A stretch of 64,000 nucleotides of DNA from an uncultured Acidimicrobiia bacterium (GTDB lineage: Bacteria; Actinomycetota; Acidimicrobiia; Spongiisociales; Spongiisociaceae): positions 2,640,548-2,704,547 of the forward strand of contig OY282370.1 in assembly GCA_958295745.1 (NCBI GenBank), given 5' to 3'. Below, piece by piece: positions 16,380-24,457 of this stretch. Each line of letters starts with the position of its first letter. Position 1 is the first letter of the stretch. A model generated the notes under the pieces. That model did not search any database. It worked only from the letters and a program-made list of their open reading frames with translations, and had not been told where the DNA came from. A program made the translations under genes and the position numbers.

Positions 16380-16919
16380 CTACTCGTTTGCCCACCTGAT
16401 CAGCTCGTTCAATGCCTCCTGCCCGCCGTCTTTCGTATGGGCATCCAGCCAGAACCTCACCAGCAGCTTCGCCTCTGCCCTGCCCGCAGTCGTTCCTGCC
16501 GCGTACCCCTGCTCGTAAGAACGGGTGGGGCCGGAGATGGGTTTCTGCCCTGATCCACGCGACTTTCGATTGGCTTTTCTTTTTTCTGCCCACAACCTCG
16601 CAGTAACTGTCTCTGCCGCTTCCGGGCTTTCTTCCGCCTCTGCCAAGGTGGATCTCCCGGTCTCGGTGAGCGCCCACGTCCAGATGCCATCCCGAGACTG
16701 GTAGTCCGTGTAGCCGATTTTCTTCAGGTTGGACAGAGTGCCCACTACTCGCTGATATGCTGTTCCCTCGCCGGACGGTTGTGTTTTGGCCAGGTCAGCT
16801 TCGGTCAATTCCACAATCTTGGATACGATCGGTAACAATTCCTTTGCTGTCAAATCCCCTGACTGGTCCAGGGCGGCTAGCACCGGAACCAACAGTTCCC
16901 TAATAACAGGAATGGCCAT
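16380..16919 (-). CDS. Mrr-N-like winged-helix protein
   Basis: About 179 residues from the ATG at 16919, chosen because GGAGGT lies four bases before it and the family begins M-A-I-P; an upstream in-frame ATG at 17009 would add 30 residues. Residues 1-90 follow the Mrr N-terminal winged-helix pattern: IPVIRELLVPVLAALDQSG, LLPIVSKIVELTEADL, then WTWALTETGRSTL. In restriction protein Mrr this domain precedes a nuclease domain; here only a basic and polar tail follows and no endonuclease motif is seen. A DNA-binding regulator or a truncated defence protein is possible. It faces the xdhD promoter region only by proximity. Confidence 0.6.
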   Translation of the reverse strand: MAIPVIRELLVPVLAALDQSGDLTAKELLPIVSKIVELTEADLAKTQPSGEGTAYQRVVGTLSNLKKIGYTDYQSRDGIWTWALTETGRSTLAEAEESPEAAETVTARLWAEKRKANRKSRGSGQKPISGPTRSYEQGYAAGTTAGRAEAKLLVRFWLDAHTKDGGQEALNELIRWANE

Positions 16920-17106
16920 CAGCACCTCCATCAGCCTGCTGTAGTGTGTGAATTCATTGAAGCTCGCGACGCTGTGTTCCCCATCGCGCTCGACTTCCAG
17001 CAAGAGCAACCATGCTAATCACAGAGGGTGCCGTGGTGAGCCGGGAGATTCTTGGGTTTTCCATTACGAATCGGTCTAACCTGACGGAGGCAACCAAGGA
17101 GAAGGA

Positions 17107-17343
17107 TTGCTGGCACGCGCCGAGTTCACCGTTGAACCTTTCGAAGAGGGTAACCCTGGACCTCATGTTCAGGCCGCCATAGATGCCCTCGCCCCCCTCG
17201 ATCCCGACATCGGTCCGTTCGGGAACGCCGTCGAAGGTTCGCTCGACGAGGTGTTCTCCGCGATGGTGAACAGTATCCGGGCGGCGATGGAGGCCGGGGC
17301 CACCCGGGTGTCCCTCAACATGACAGTGCTCCATGGTGGATGA
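17107..17343 (+). CDS. thiamine-binding protein, MTH1187/YkoF-type
   Basis: A 78-residue protein of the small thiamine-binding fold. EFTVEPFEEGNPGPHVQAAID and EGSLDEVFSAMVNSIRAAMEAGATRVSLNM are the typical halves of the ferredoxin-like domain. It starts with TTG at 17107, with AAGGAG five bases before it. The protein binds thiamine or hydroxymethylpyrimidine in the cytoplasm and probably assists uptake or salvage. The next gene, a helix-turn-helix protein, begins before its stop (overlap 11 bases), so they are one transcript. The leader of about 95 bases was checked for a TPP riboswitch and no convincing one was found. Confidence 0.75.
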   Translation: MLARAEFTVEPFEEGNPGPHVQAAIDALAPLDPDIGPFGNAVEGSLDEVFSAMVNSIRAAMEAGATRVSLNMTVLHGG

Positions 17344-17701
17344 GCATCCGCTGATCGAGGCGGTGCGCCCCTTGGTGGAGGCCGTAGGGGCGGAGATCGT
17401 CGGTACCGCCCAAATGGAAGGCGCCGTCCCGCTGGAGTGGGAAGGGGAAGTGGTGGCCGGTGTCCGCATCATGTCCCTCCACGACGCCCTCCCCCATATG
17501 GTCTCCCAGGTGGAGGGGGAGCTGGGCGGCAAACTGCCTCGGCTGGAGCGGGTGGAGAAGCAGGTGGCCGTCCGCCTGCTGGACGAGAGGGGCGCCTTCC
17601 TGTTGCGCAAGTCCACGGACGAGGTGGCCGACCTCATGGGTGTGAGCCGCATCACCATCTACAATTACCTCAACTCGATCCGGGGGGATCGGGCCTCCTG
17701 A
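17333..17701 (+). CDS. YheO-like HTH transcriptional regulator, short
   Basis: A 122-residue protein whose C-terminal half is the YheO-type helix-turn-helix: LLDERGAFLLRKSTDEVADL followed by GVSRITIYNYLNSIRG. The N-terminal half (HPLIEAVRPLVEAVGAEIVG onward) is a compact sensor, shorter than the PAS-like domain of YheO (usual length about 240). It overlaps the thiamine-binding gene by 11 bases, which suggests it controls that gene or related uptake genes. The DNA target is not apparent. An alternative GTG start lies one codon downstream. Confidence 0.7.
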   Translation: MVDEHPLIEAVRPLVEAVGAEIVGTAQMEGAVPLEWEGEVVAGVRIMSLHDALPHMVSQVEGELGGKLPRLERVEKQVAVRLLDERGAFLLRKSTDEVADLMGVSRITIYNYLNSIRGDRAS

Positions 17702-17729
17702 CCGCAACAACCGGAGTCGTGAATCCCGC

Positions 17730-18056
17730 GTGAGCAGGCATTTCCTGAAAAAGCTGGGGTTGTCGGCCGCCCTGTTGCTGTCGGTGTACGCCTGCGGGGG
17801 AGGCGGGGTACCGGACGACGCCACCGGGCGGGAGATCTACGTGCAGGTGTGCGCCCGTTGCCACGGCGATGACTTGACCGGTCAGGTGGGCCCCGCTCTG
17901 GTGGGGGAGGGCGCCAAGTCGGTAGACCGGCCCGAGTCCTATTTGGTCCAGTCCATCTCCGCCGGGATCGGCAGCATGCCGGCCATGCGGGGGACGCTGA
18001 CCGAAGAGCAGATCAGACGGGCGGCCCGCTACGTCATGGAGCGGCAAGGCCGTTGA
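17730..18056 (+). CDS. c-type cytochrome lipoprotein
   Basis: A 108-residue protein starting at GTG. Residues 1-21 form a signal peptide with lipobox S-V-Y-A-C (Cys22), so it is anchored to the outer face of the membrane. CARCH (Cys41, Cys44, His45) binds heme c, and Met83 or Met86 in GSMPAMRG is the likely sixth ligand. It is a small class I monoheme cytochrome that shuttles electrons to a terminal oxidase or another redox partner. No oxidase gene lies nearby. It follows the regulator pair by 28 bases and may be read from the same promoter. Confidence 0.85.
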   Translation: MSRHFLKKLGLSAALLLSVYACGGGGVPDDATGREIYVQVCARCHGDDLTGQVGPALVGEGAKSVDRPESYLVQSISAGIGSMPAMRGTLTEEQIRRAARYVMERQGR

Positions 18057-18067
18057 CACGGTAACAA

Positions 18068-18085
18068 CCGGTCTTTGGTGACCGG
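18068..18085. terminator. hairpin between convergent genes
   Basis: CCGGTC and GACCGG pair across a six-base loop, 12 bases after the cytochrome stop and before the convergent acyl-CoA synthetase. No T-run follows, so termination is only plausible. A direct repeat GGATTCAGGTT (twice near 18181-18212) lies further on. Confidence 0.3.
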
Positions 18086-18207
18086 ATCGACCCGGCCGGC
18101 TGCCGATAAGCCGTTCCACCTCGACTCGACACGACCCGCCAGGAGGGACCCCCACCCGGGTGAGGCGCCTCCTCGTCGGCGGATTCAGGTTGTCGGTGGA
18201 TTCAGGT

Positions 18208-20148
18208 TCAGATCTCGAGGGGGTGGATGGCTTCCACCGCGTCCGGGTTTTCGAGGCTGGTCAGGTCGCCGGGCGGTCGGCCCAGGGCGCGGGCGCGGAT
18301 CACCCGGCGCATTATCTTGGCCGAACGGGTGCGGGGCAGATCGGCCACCAGCCGCACCGCCGCCGGACGGAAGGCCTTGCCGAGGTTCCCCACCACCGCC
18401 TCCGACAATTCCGCCGCCAGCTCCTCGCCGCCGCCCGCCGGGTCGGTGGGAACCGCATACACCGCGATGACCTCGCCCTTCACCGGATGGGGCACCCCGA
18501 CGGCGGCGGCCATCACCACCTCGGGATGGGCCACCACCGCCGATTCGATCTCCGCCGGGCCGATCCGTTTCCCGGCCACGTTGAGCGTGTCGTCGGAGCG
18601 CCCATGCAAGAACCAGAACCCGTCCTCGTCGATGGAGGCCCAGTCGCCGTGTACCCAGATGTCCGGCCAGCGCGCCCAGTAGGTTTCCAGGTAGCGTTCC
18701 TCGCCCTGCCAGAACCCGCGGGTGACCGCCGGCCAAGTCTTGGTGCACACCAGCTCGCCCACCTCGTTCCGCACCGGACGCCCCTCCTGGTCGTATACAT
18801 CGACGGCCATTCCCAGCGCCGGCCCGCCCAGCGAAGTGGGTTTGATCCCTTGGAGGGTGTTGACCGAGAGCAGGCAGGCGCCGACCTCGGTGCCCCCTGA
18901 GATGTTGATTATGGGGATGCGCTCGCCGCCCACATCCCGGAACAGCCACCACCAGGGGGCGGGATTCCACGGCTCCCCGGTGGAGCCCAACCCCCGCAGT
19001 GTGGAAAGGTCGGCGGCGGCGGCGTGATGGGCGCCGTGTGGTTGGAGGGCGCGGATGAGGGTGGGGGAGACGCCGAGGAAGGTGATGCCCATAGATTCGA
19101 CCAGCCGCCAGATGCGGGCGGGGGTGGGGTAGTCGGGCGCCCCGTCGTAGCACCCGATGGAGGCACCGTTGCCCAGCCCGGCGATCACCGTCCAGGGGCC
19201 CATGATCCAGCCCATGTCGGTCATCCACATCAACCGCTCGCCGGGCCGGATGTCGCATTGGAAGGCGCCTTCTTGGGCCAGCTTCACGGTCAGTCCGCCT
19301 TGGACGTGGACGACGCCCTTCGGTTTGCCGGTGGTGCCGGAGGTGTAGGCGAGCATGACGGGGTCTTCGCTGCCGGTAGCCGCCGCCGGCCTGCGCTCGG
19401 CCGACTCCAGGGCTTGCTCCCATGAGAGGTCCCGCTCCGATGTCCAGGGGGTGTCGGTTCGCCCCAGGTAGGAGACCACCAATACGGTCGGATCGACTCC
19501 CGCCATCTCGATGGCCTGGTCGGCGAGTTCCTTCATCGCCACCGGGTTGCCCCGGCGGGTGTAGCCGTCGGCGGTGATCACCACGGGTGGACGGCAGTCT
19601 TCGAGGCGGGAGGCGACCGCTTCGGCCCCGAACCCGGAGAAGATCGGTACGTATACGGCGCCGATCCGGGCCGCCGCCAGCATGGCGATGATCCCCTCCG
19701 GACCCATCGGCAGATACACCGCCACCGTATCCCCCTTGGATGCGCCCGCCCTATGGAGGGCCCCGGCGGCCCGCTCCACCGATTCCAGCAGCCGCTTGAA
19801 GGTGTAGGCGTGCTGAGTGCCGTCTTCGCGTTCGGCGATCAGGGCGGTGCGGTGGGGATCTTCGTCCGCCCAGCGGTCCACGCAGACTTCCGAGAGGTTG
19901 ACGCCGCCGTCGGCGAACCAGCGGGGAAGTGCGGCCCCCCGGCTGTCGTCGAGCGTGGTCCGGTAGGGGGTGTGGAACGGAATCTCCAGGTAGGCGACCA
20001 CCTCATCCCAGAACCATTCGATGTCTTCTACGGAGCGCCGGACCAGCTCCTCGTAGCTCCGTATCCCGTGGATGTCCATGAACTCGGCGGTGCGAGACCT
20101 GGACAGGTACTCCTCGTCAGCCCGCCATACGATCCCTTGTTCGGCCAT
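18208..20148 (-). CDS. acyl-CoA synthetase (AMP-binding, acetyl-CoA-synthetase-like)
   Basis: A 646-residue adenylate-forming enzyme. It has an N-terminal acetyl-CoA-synthetase cap (WADEDPHRTALIAE), the P-loop YTSGTTGKPKGVVH near residue 270, the GGTE acid-binding motif, WVHGDWASIDEDGFWF with the hinge region, and a catalytic lysine in RTRSAKIMRR near the end. It joins a carboxylic acid to CoA with ATP, giving AMP and PPi. Length and pattern resemble acetyl- or acetoacetyl-CoA synthetases, but chain specificity cannot be read. It is monocistronic and divergent from the DNA methyltransferase gene. Confidence 0.85.
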   Translation of the reverse strand: MAEQGIVWRADEEYLSRSRTAEFMDIHGIRSYEELVRRSVEDIEWFWDEVVAYLEIPFHTPYRTTLDDSRGAALPRWFADGGVNLSEVCVDRWADEDPHRTALIAEREDGTQHAYTFKRLLESVERAAGALHRAGASKGDTVAVYLPMGPEGIIAMLAAARIGAVYVPIFSGFGAEAVASRLEDCRPPVVITADGYTRRGNPVAMKELADQAIEMAGVDPTVLVVSYLGRTDTPWTSERDLSWEQALESAERRPAAATGSEDPVMLAYTSGTTGKPKGVVHVQGGLTVKLAQEGAFQCDIRPGERLMWMTDMGWIMGPWTVIAGLGNGASIGCYDGAPDYPTPARIWRLVESMGITFLGVSPTLIRALQPHGAHHAAAADLSTLRGLGSTGEPWNPAPWWWLFRDVGGERIPIINISGGTEVGACLLSVNTLQGIKPTSLGGPALGMAVDVYDQEGRPVRNEVGELVCTKTWPAVTRGFWQGEERYLETYWARWPDIWVHGDWASIDEDGFWFLHGRSDDTLNVAGKRIGPAEIESAVVAHPEVVMAAAVGVPHPVKGEVIAVYAVPTDPAGGGEELAAELSEAVVGNLGKAFRPAAVRLVADLPRTRSAKIMRRVIRARALGRPPGDLTSLENPDAVEAIHPLEI

Positions 20149-20287
20149 GACTCGGGCAAGCCCCTTCTTCGACTACCTCGCAACTCTACCCTCGTCCACC
20201 CTAGATACCCGACTCCGGCAGCCTGGCTGTTGTTGACCAAAATGCCTGCTCATTCCCTAAATCCTGACTTGTGTCACAGGCATTGTT

Positions 20288-20293
20288 TATATT
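20288..20293 (+). promoter_or_regulatory. -10 box of a leaderless-type transcript
   Basis: TATATT ends six bases before an ATG (20300). This is the spacing seen when transcription starts at the start codon itself, common in Actinobacteria. No Shine-Dalgarno sequence precedes that ATG. Confidence 0.4.
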
Positions 20294-20299
20294 CAACGC

Positions 20300-20368
20300 A
20301 TGAAGCGGACCCGCAACCTCGGACGGCGCCCGATCCGGCGGCCTGAGCCGGATAGGATGTTGTTGTGA
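20300..20368 (+). CDS. 22-residue basic leader peptide before the methyltransferase
   Basis: The frame encodes MKRTRNLGRRPIRRPEPDRM followed by two leucines and ends in TGA at 20366-20368. That stop overlaps the GTG start of the methyltransferase (GTGA). The ATG lies six bases after a good -10 box and has no ribosome binding site, as expected for a leaderless start. The overlap suggests the peptide exists to load ribosomes onto the methyltransferase gene. The peptide is rich in Arg. Coding status is inferred from position only. Confidence 0.4.
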   Translation: MKRTRNLGRRPIRRPEPDRMLL

Positions 20369-21792
20369 CCGCCGTTGCTCCGACCCTGTTCAAAACGCGG
20401 CCTGCCCCTCCGGAGTATGGCCGGTCGGCCGATCATGCCCAACGCAAGGCGCTCTACGAGCGTTTTGCGAATCGGCTGGTGGTGCGGCCCGAGCTCACCC
20501 GCCGCTTGGTGTCCTACCAGGGCAACAAGCAACAGCCCGGTTTTCGCTGGATGCGGTACAAGGAGGGGTTTTCGGCGGATCTGGTGGCGTCCAACCTGGA
20601 GAGTGCGGACGGGGCGGTATTGGACCCATTCGCCGGGATCGGGACCACAGCCTTGGTGGCGGCAGGTTCGGGGCGTCGGGCCACCGCTGTCGAAATTATG
20701 CCGGTGGGGGTGAGGACGGCTCGCGCCGTCTCGTCGATTGCCGGCGGGGTAGGGTCTTCCGCGGTCGAAGCCGCCGGCGCCGAGCTGCTCAGGTCGTTGA
20801 AATCCGGCGGATCACCGCCTGATGCCTGTCGGTTTCCACATGTTCCGATCACCGAGCACGCCTTCCCTTCCGAGACAGAATACGCCGTTGCGCGTGCCAG
20901 AGCTTTCCTCGATGGGGTGAAGGACGAGGAAATGCGCTTGGTGTTGGATACAGCCTGTATGAGCGTGCTGGAGGAAGTCAGTTATACTCGCAAGGACGGT
21001 CAATACCTGCGGTGGGACAACCGCTCCCGACGCACCCTTCGAGGCGGTATGAACAAGGGACCGATTCCAAGTTTAGAGGAGGCCCTGGAGCGGCGGCTGG
21101 CGGAGATAGCAGTGGACGCCCCGGAGCTTCGCCGTCGTTACGGCGGCGGCTCGCCCCGGTTCGTTCAAGGGTCGGCGCTCATCGAGATGGCCAAATTGCC
21201 GTCTTCCTCGATAGGTCTAACCGTTACTTCACCGCCCTACGCGAACCGCTACGACTACACCCGCACCTACGCCTTGGAGCTGGCCTGGCTCGGATACGAC
21301 CGAGACGATTTCAGGGACCTGCGTCAGGCTCTGATCAGCGCCACGGTGGAGAACCGTTCCAAGGAGGAGCAGCTGGACAGCGGCTATCCGCGCCAGGATA
21401 TTCTGGGCAAGGCCAAGTCGGCCTTCAGGGCGCAGGCGGCGTTGGCGGAGGCGGTGGAGGCCCTGCAACGGCAACGTTCCGACCTCAGCAACCCGCACGT
21501 GATACGGCTCGTTGCCAACTATTTCCTGGAGATGGCGGTCGTCATAGCAGAGTTGTTCAGGCTCACCGCACCGGGCGGCCGTGTGGTAATGGTCAACGAC
21601 AACGTCCAATACCACGGCCAAGAAATACCGGTGGACCTGATCCTATCCGACATCGCCGAAACCTGCGGCTTCGAGTGTGAAGAAATCAGCGTGCTGGCTC
21701 GCGGCAAGGGCAACGCCAGCCAACAGATGGGCCGTTTCGGTCGACGCGAACTACGCAAGTGCGTGTACCACTGGGTCAAACCCGAGGGATGA
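20365..21792 (+). CDS. site-specific DNA methyltransferase
   Basis: A 475-residue amino-methyltransferase. Motif I is LDPFAGIGTTALVAAGSGR near 86-104 (binds S-adenosylmethionine) and motif IV is TSPPYANRYDY near 289-299 (flips and methylates the base). A long helical insert lies between them. The I-before-IV order and TSPPY suggest an N4-cytosine or N6-adenine enzyme. It starts at GTG in overlap with the stop of a short leader frame. No restriction endonuclease gene is beside it: the 100 bases after its stop hold only a short open frame, and an AI-2E family gene follows. It is therefore an orphan methylase or the relic of a restriction system. Confidence 0.8.
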   Translation: MTAVAPTLFKTRPAPPEYGRSADHAQRKALYERFANRLVVRPELTRRLVSYQGNKQQPGFRWMRYKEGFSADLVASNLESADGAVLDPFAGIGTTALVAAGSGRRATAVEIMPVGVRTARAVSSIAGGVGSSAVEAAGAELLRSLKSGGSPPDACRFPHVPITEHAFPSETEYAVARARAFLDGVKDEEMRLVLDTACMSVLEEVSYTRKDGQYLRWDNRSRRTLRGGMNKGPIPSLEEALERRLAEIAVDAPELRRRYGGGSPRFVQGSALIEMAKLPSSSIGLTVTSPPYANRYDYTRTYALELAWLGYDRDDFRDLRQALISATVENRSKEEQLDSGYPRQDILGKAKSAFRAQAALAEAVEALQRQRSDLSNPHVIRLVANYFLEMAVVIAELFRLTAPGGRVVMVNDNVQYHGQEIPVDLILSDIAETCGFECEEISVLARGKGNASQQMGRFGRRELRKCVYHWVKPEG

Positions 21793-21892
21793 ATCTTGGC
21801 TAGAGAACCGGATAGAAAATGTTGCCGGCAGGGCGGGACAGGCCAACTCCGATGGGTATGTGCTCCAGGCATTCTTGTTAGGCTGATACGTC

Positions 21893-22990
21893 ATGGGTGA
21901 AGTTGCTCGTCATCGGGATGGGATGCCGCCGTGGATCCCCCGGCTGATCGGAATGGTGGTGGCGGCGGTCCTCGGCACCTACGTTCTGGTGTGGGCCTTC
22001 GGACGGTTGAGGAGCTTCCTGCTCACCCTGATGCTTTCGTTCTTCATCTCGTTCGCGCTCGAGCCGGGCGTCAACTTCCTGGCCAAGCGGGGATGGCGGC
22101 GGGGCCTGGCCACCGGCGTCGTTTTCCTGGCGTCCATGATCCTAGGCGCGGCGTTCATCGCCGTGACCCTCCCGCCCCTGGTCGGGGAGCTGGCCTCCCT
22201 GATATCCAACGTGCCCGATTGGATCCGGAGCGTGACCGACTTCCTCAATCAGCGGTTCAACCTGGACATAAACCTGTCGAACCTGTCGTCAGGAGTCCTA
22301 AACCTGCAGAACGCCGTCCAGACCTACGCATCTTCGCTGGCGAGCGGGGTTCTCGGGGTCGGCAGCCGGGTGCTGGGGGAGGTGCTGCGGCTCTTCACGA
22401 TGGCGCTGTTCACGTTCTACCTGCTGGCGGAAGGGCCCAGATTCCGGCGCATGGTGCTCTCGTTCGTCCGGCCCGAACGCCAGTCGGAGGTCGCCCGCAT
22501 CTGGGAGATCGCCATCGACAAGACCGGCGGATATGTGTATTCCCGGGCCCTGTTGGCACTGGTCTCTGCCATCTTCACCTACGCCGCCCTCCGGGTCATC
22601 GGCGTCCCGTACGCCCTCGCCCTGGCGATCTGGGTGGGGGTGGTGTCCCAGTTCGTCCCGGCGGTGGGAACCTACCTGGCGGCGGTGGTACCGGTGCTGG
22701 TGGCTCTCATCGTGAGCCCCGCCACCGCGCTGATAGTGATCGTGGTGCTGGTCGTCTACCAGCAGATAGAGAACCTCGTGCTGGCCCCCCGCATCACCGC
22801 CCGGACGATGTCCATCCATCCGGCCGTGGCCTTCGGGTCGGTATTGGTCGGGAGCGCCCTGCTGGGCATCATCGGCGCGCTGGTGGCGTTGCCCGCCGCC
22901 GCCATCATCCAGGCCTTCATATCGACCTACGTGGAGCGTTACCAAGTAGAGGAGCCGGACCCCGGTCAGCCGCAACAGGACGAATCCTGA
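21893..22990 (+). CDS. AI-2E/PerM family membrane transporter
   Basis: A 365-residue integral membrane protein. Hydrophobic segments lie near 12-35, 38-55, 68-90, 150-175 and in a block from about 210 to 350. The family marks are visible: VSQFVPAVGTYLAAVVP, YQQIENLVLAPRITART and a final transmembrane helix before a polar tail. Members export autoinducer-2 or act as cation antiporters; the substrate here is unknown. The start is ATG at 21893. It stands alone downstream of the methyltransferase. Confidence 0.85.
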   Translation: MGEVARHRDGMPPWIPRLIGMVVAAVLGTYVLVWAFGRLRSFLLTLMLSFFISFALEPGVNFLAKRGWRRGLATGVVFLASMILGAAFIAVTLPPLVGELASLISNVPDWIRSVTDFLNQRFNLDINLSNLSSGVLNLQNAVQTYASSLASGVLGVGSRVLGEVLRLFTMALFTFYLLAEGPRFRRMVLSFVRPERQSEVARIWEIAIDKTGGYVYSRALLALVSAIFTYAALRVIGVPYALALAIWVGVVSQFVPAVGTYLAAVVPVLVALIVSPATALIVIVVLVVYQQIENLVLAPRITARTMSIHPAVAFGSVLVGSALLGIIGALVALPAAAIIQAFISTYVERYQVEEPDPGQPQQDES

Positions 22991-23079
22991 TCCTTGCCTT
23001 GTTCGGCGTCGAGCTTGATGACAGCATCCGCCTTCCTTTATTATAAGAAGAAATTTCTCTTTTCCAAGGAATAACGGAA

Positions 23080-24207
23080 GTGTTGTTTCAGGCGCCGCCG
23101 ATCGACGATCTGGAGGCCGAGGTGCTCGAAAAGATCGAGGACACCCGGCGCCGTCTCCGCCACCTGCTGTACGAACCGCGCCACTGGCATGGTCTGCTGC
23201 GCAGGTCGGCGGCTGCCGGAAACATCCGGTCCTCCACCGCCATAGAAGGGCACCGGGTGAGCCGGGACGACGCCGCGGCCGCCGTCGACCAGGCGGAACC
23301 TTTCGATGCAGACGGCGTGGACTGGAAGGCCGTGCGCGGCTATCGAGATGCGATGGACTACATCTGCCGGGCCGCCGAGGACCCGCATATGACGTATAGC
23401 ACCGGACTGCTCAAGAGCATCCACTACATGATCATGAGACACGATCCGACATGCCGCCCCGGGCTCTATCGACCCGGCGCGGTCTTCTTGAGCGGCGAAG
23501 ACGGTCCGCTATACGAAGGCCCCGCCCCCGAAGCAGTACCTGGCCTGGTCGAGGAGCTGATCGAGGTGCTGAACGATTCCGATCCGGGCCCGGTGCTGGT
23601 CAGGGCGGGCATGGCGCACCTCAACCTGGTGATGATCCACCCTTTCAAGGACGGGAACGGCCGGATGTCGCGAGCGCTCCATACCCTGGTCATCGGGAGC
23701 GACGGCGCGCTCGATCCGCGCTTCTCGAGCATCGAGGAGTACCTGGGGTATGAAACCCCCGCCTACTACCGGGTGCTGGCCGAGGTGGGCGGCCGCACCT
23801 GGGATCCGGGGCGGGACGCCCGGCCCTGGGTGCGTTTTATCCTGCGCGCCCATCACTTCCAGGCCCGCCTGATGGCCTGGAGAGTCGAGAGGGCAGACCG
23901 CATATGGGAGCGGATATCCGGGCTGGCGGACGAAGCCGGTCTGGACGAGAGGAACATGGGGTCGCTCTACAACGCGGCCATGGGATTCCGGGTCAGGAGA
24001 CACGACCACATCGACTACGCCGAGGTCAGCGAGAGGACGGCCACCTCGGACCTCAGAAGGATGGCAGACCTCGGGATCCTCATCGCAGTCGGCGAGCGGC
24101 GGGGCCGTTACTACACCGCCTCCGGCCGTCTCCGTTCCCTGGTTCCCGCCGGGCGCCCCGCCATATCCGATCCCTTCGCATCCCCGGACGCCAACCCCGT
24201 TCCCTGA
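23080..24207 (+). CDS. Fic family protein (AMP transferase-type)
   Basis: A 375-residue Fic protein. The catalytic motif HPFKDGNGRMSR lies near 186-197, with the target-loop region before it. An N-terminal inhibitory helix motif SSTAIEGH (about 49-56) supplies the Glu that blocks productive ATP binding, so the enzyme belongs to the class with the inhibitory helix at its own N-terminus. The C-terminal third is a winged-helix-like domain (DYAEVSERTATSDLRRMADL). Fic enzymes AMPylate Ser, Thr or Tyr hydroxyls of target proteins. It starts at GTG with AAGGA nine bases before. A second Fic protein lies at 53666-55006. Confidence 0.85.
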   Translation: MLFQAPPIDDLEAEVLEKIEDTRRRLRHLLYEPRHWHGLLRRSAAAGNIRSSTAIEGHRVSRDDAAAAVDQAEPFDADGVDWKAVRGYRDAMDYICRAAEDPHMTYSTGLLKSIHYMIMRHDPTCRPGLYRPGAVFLSGEDGPLYEGPAPEAVPGLVEELIEVLNDSDPGPVLVRAGMAHLNLVMIHPFKDGNGRMSRALHTLVIGSDGALDPRFSSIEEYLGYETPAYYRVLAEVGGRTWDPGRDARPWVRFILRAHHFQARLMAWRVERADRIWERISGLADEAGLDERNMGSLYNAAMGFRVRRHDHIDYAEVSERTATSDLRRMADLGILIAVGERRGRYYTASGRLRSLVPAGRPAISDPFASPDANPVP

Positions 24208-24331
24208 CCTGCGGCTCGCGGGCCCTCGGCTTTGTCGAGACGTTGCGGCAGCCAACCCGCCTAAAAGTGTGGGAATAAATATCAGATGACCGGCGTTGTC
24301 AGAGATGAGTGATACAGCAGGAGGTAGGGAG

Positions 24332-24343
24332 CTCGATATCGAG
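24332..24343. promoter_or_regulatory. 12-bp palindrome in the AT-rich gap before a lipoprotein gene
   Basis: CTCGATATCGAG is a perfect palindrome in the 250-bp gap 24208-24457. The gap becomes AT-rich toward the lipoprotein gene and includes TATGAT and TATATATT stretches that could serve as -10 elements. No gene is seen in it. Confidence 0.3.
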
Positions 24344-24457
24344 GTACCTATACTCAGGATAATCGTGTTGGACTTCCATATGATTGCTGATACCCGAAAA
24401 CCAGTATAGATATTAACGGGTAAACAGGATTATATATTTGACTGAAAGGAGCGCAAG

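Noticed and set aside
16380-17009. Functional Mrr restriction enzyme
   Set aside because: Only the N-terminal winged helix is present. No nuclease motif follows.
17010-17106. TPP riboswitch before the thiamine-binding gene
   Set aside because: GGGTGCC and ACCTGA elements are present, but CTGAGA is altered and the expected stems do not form.
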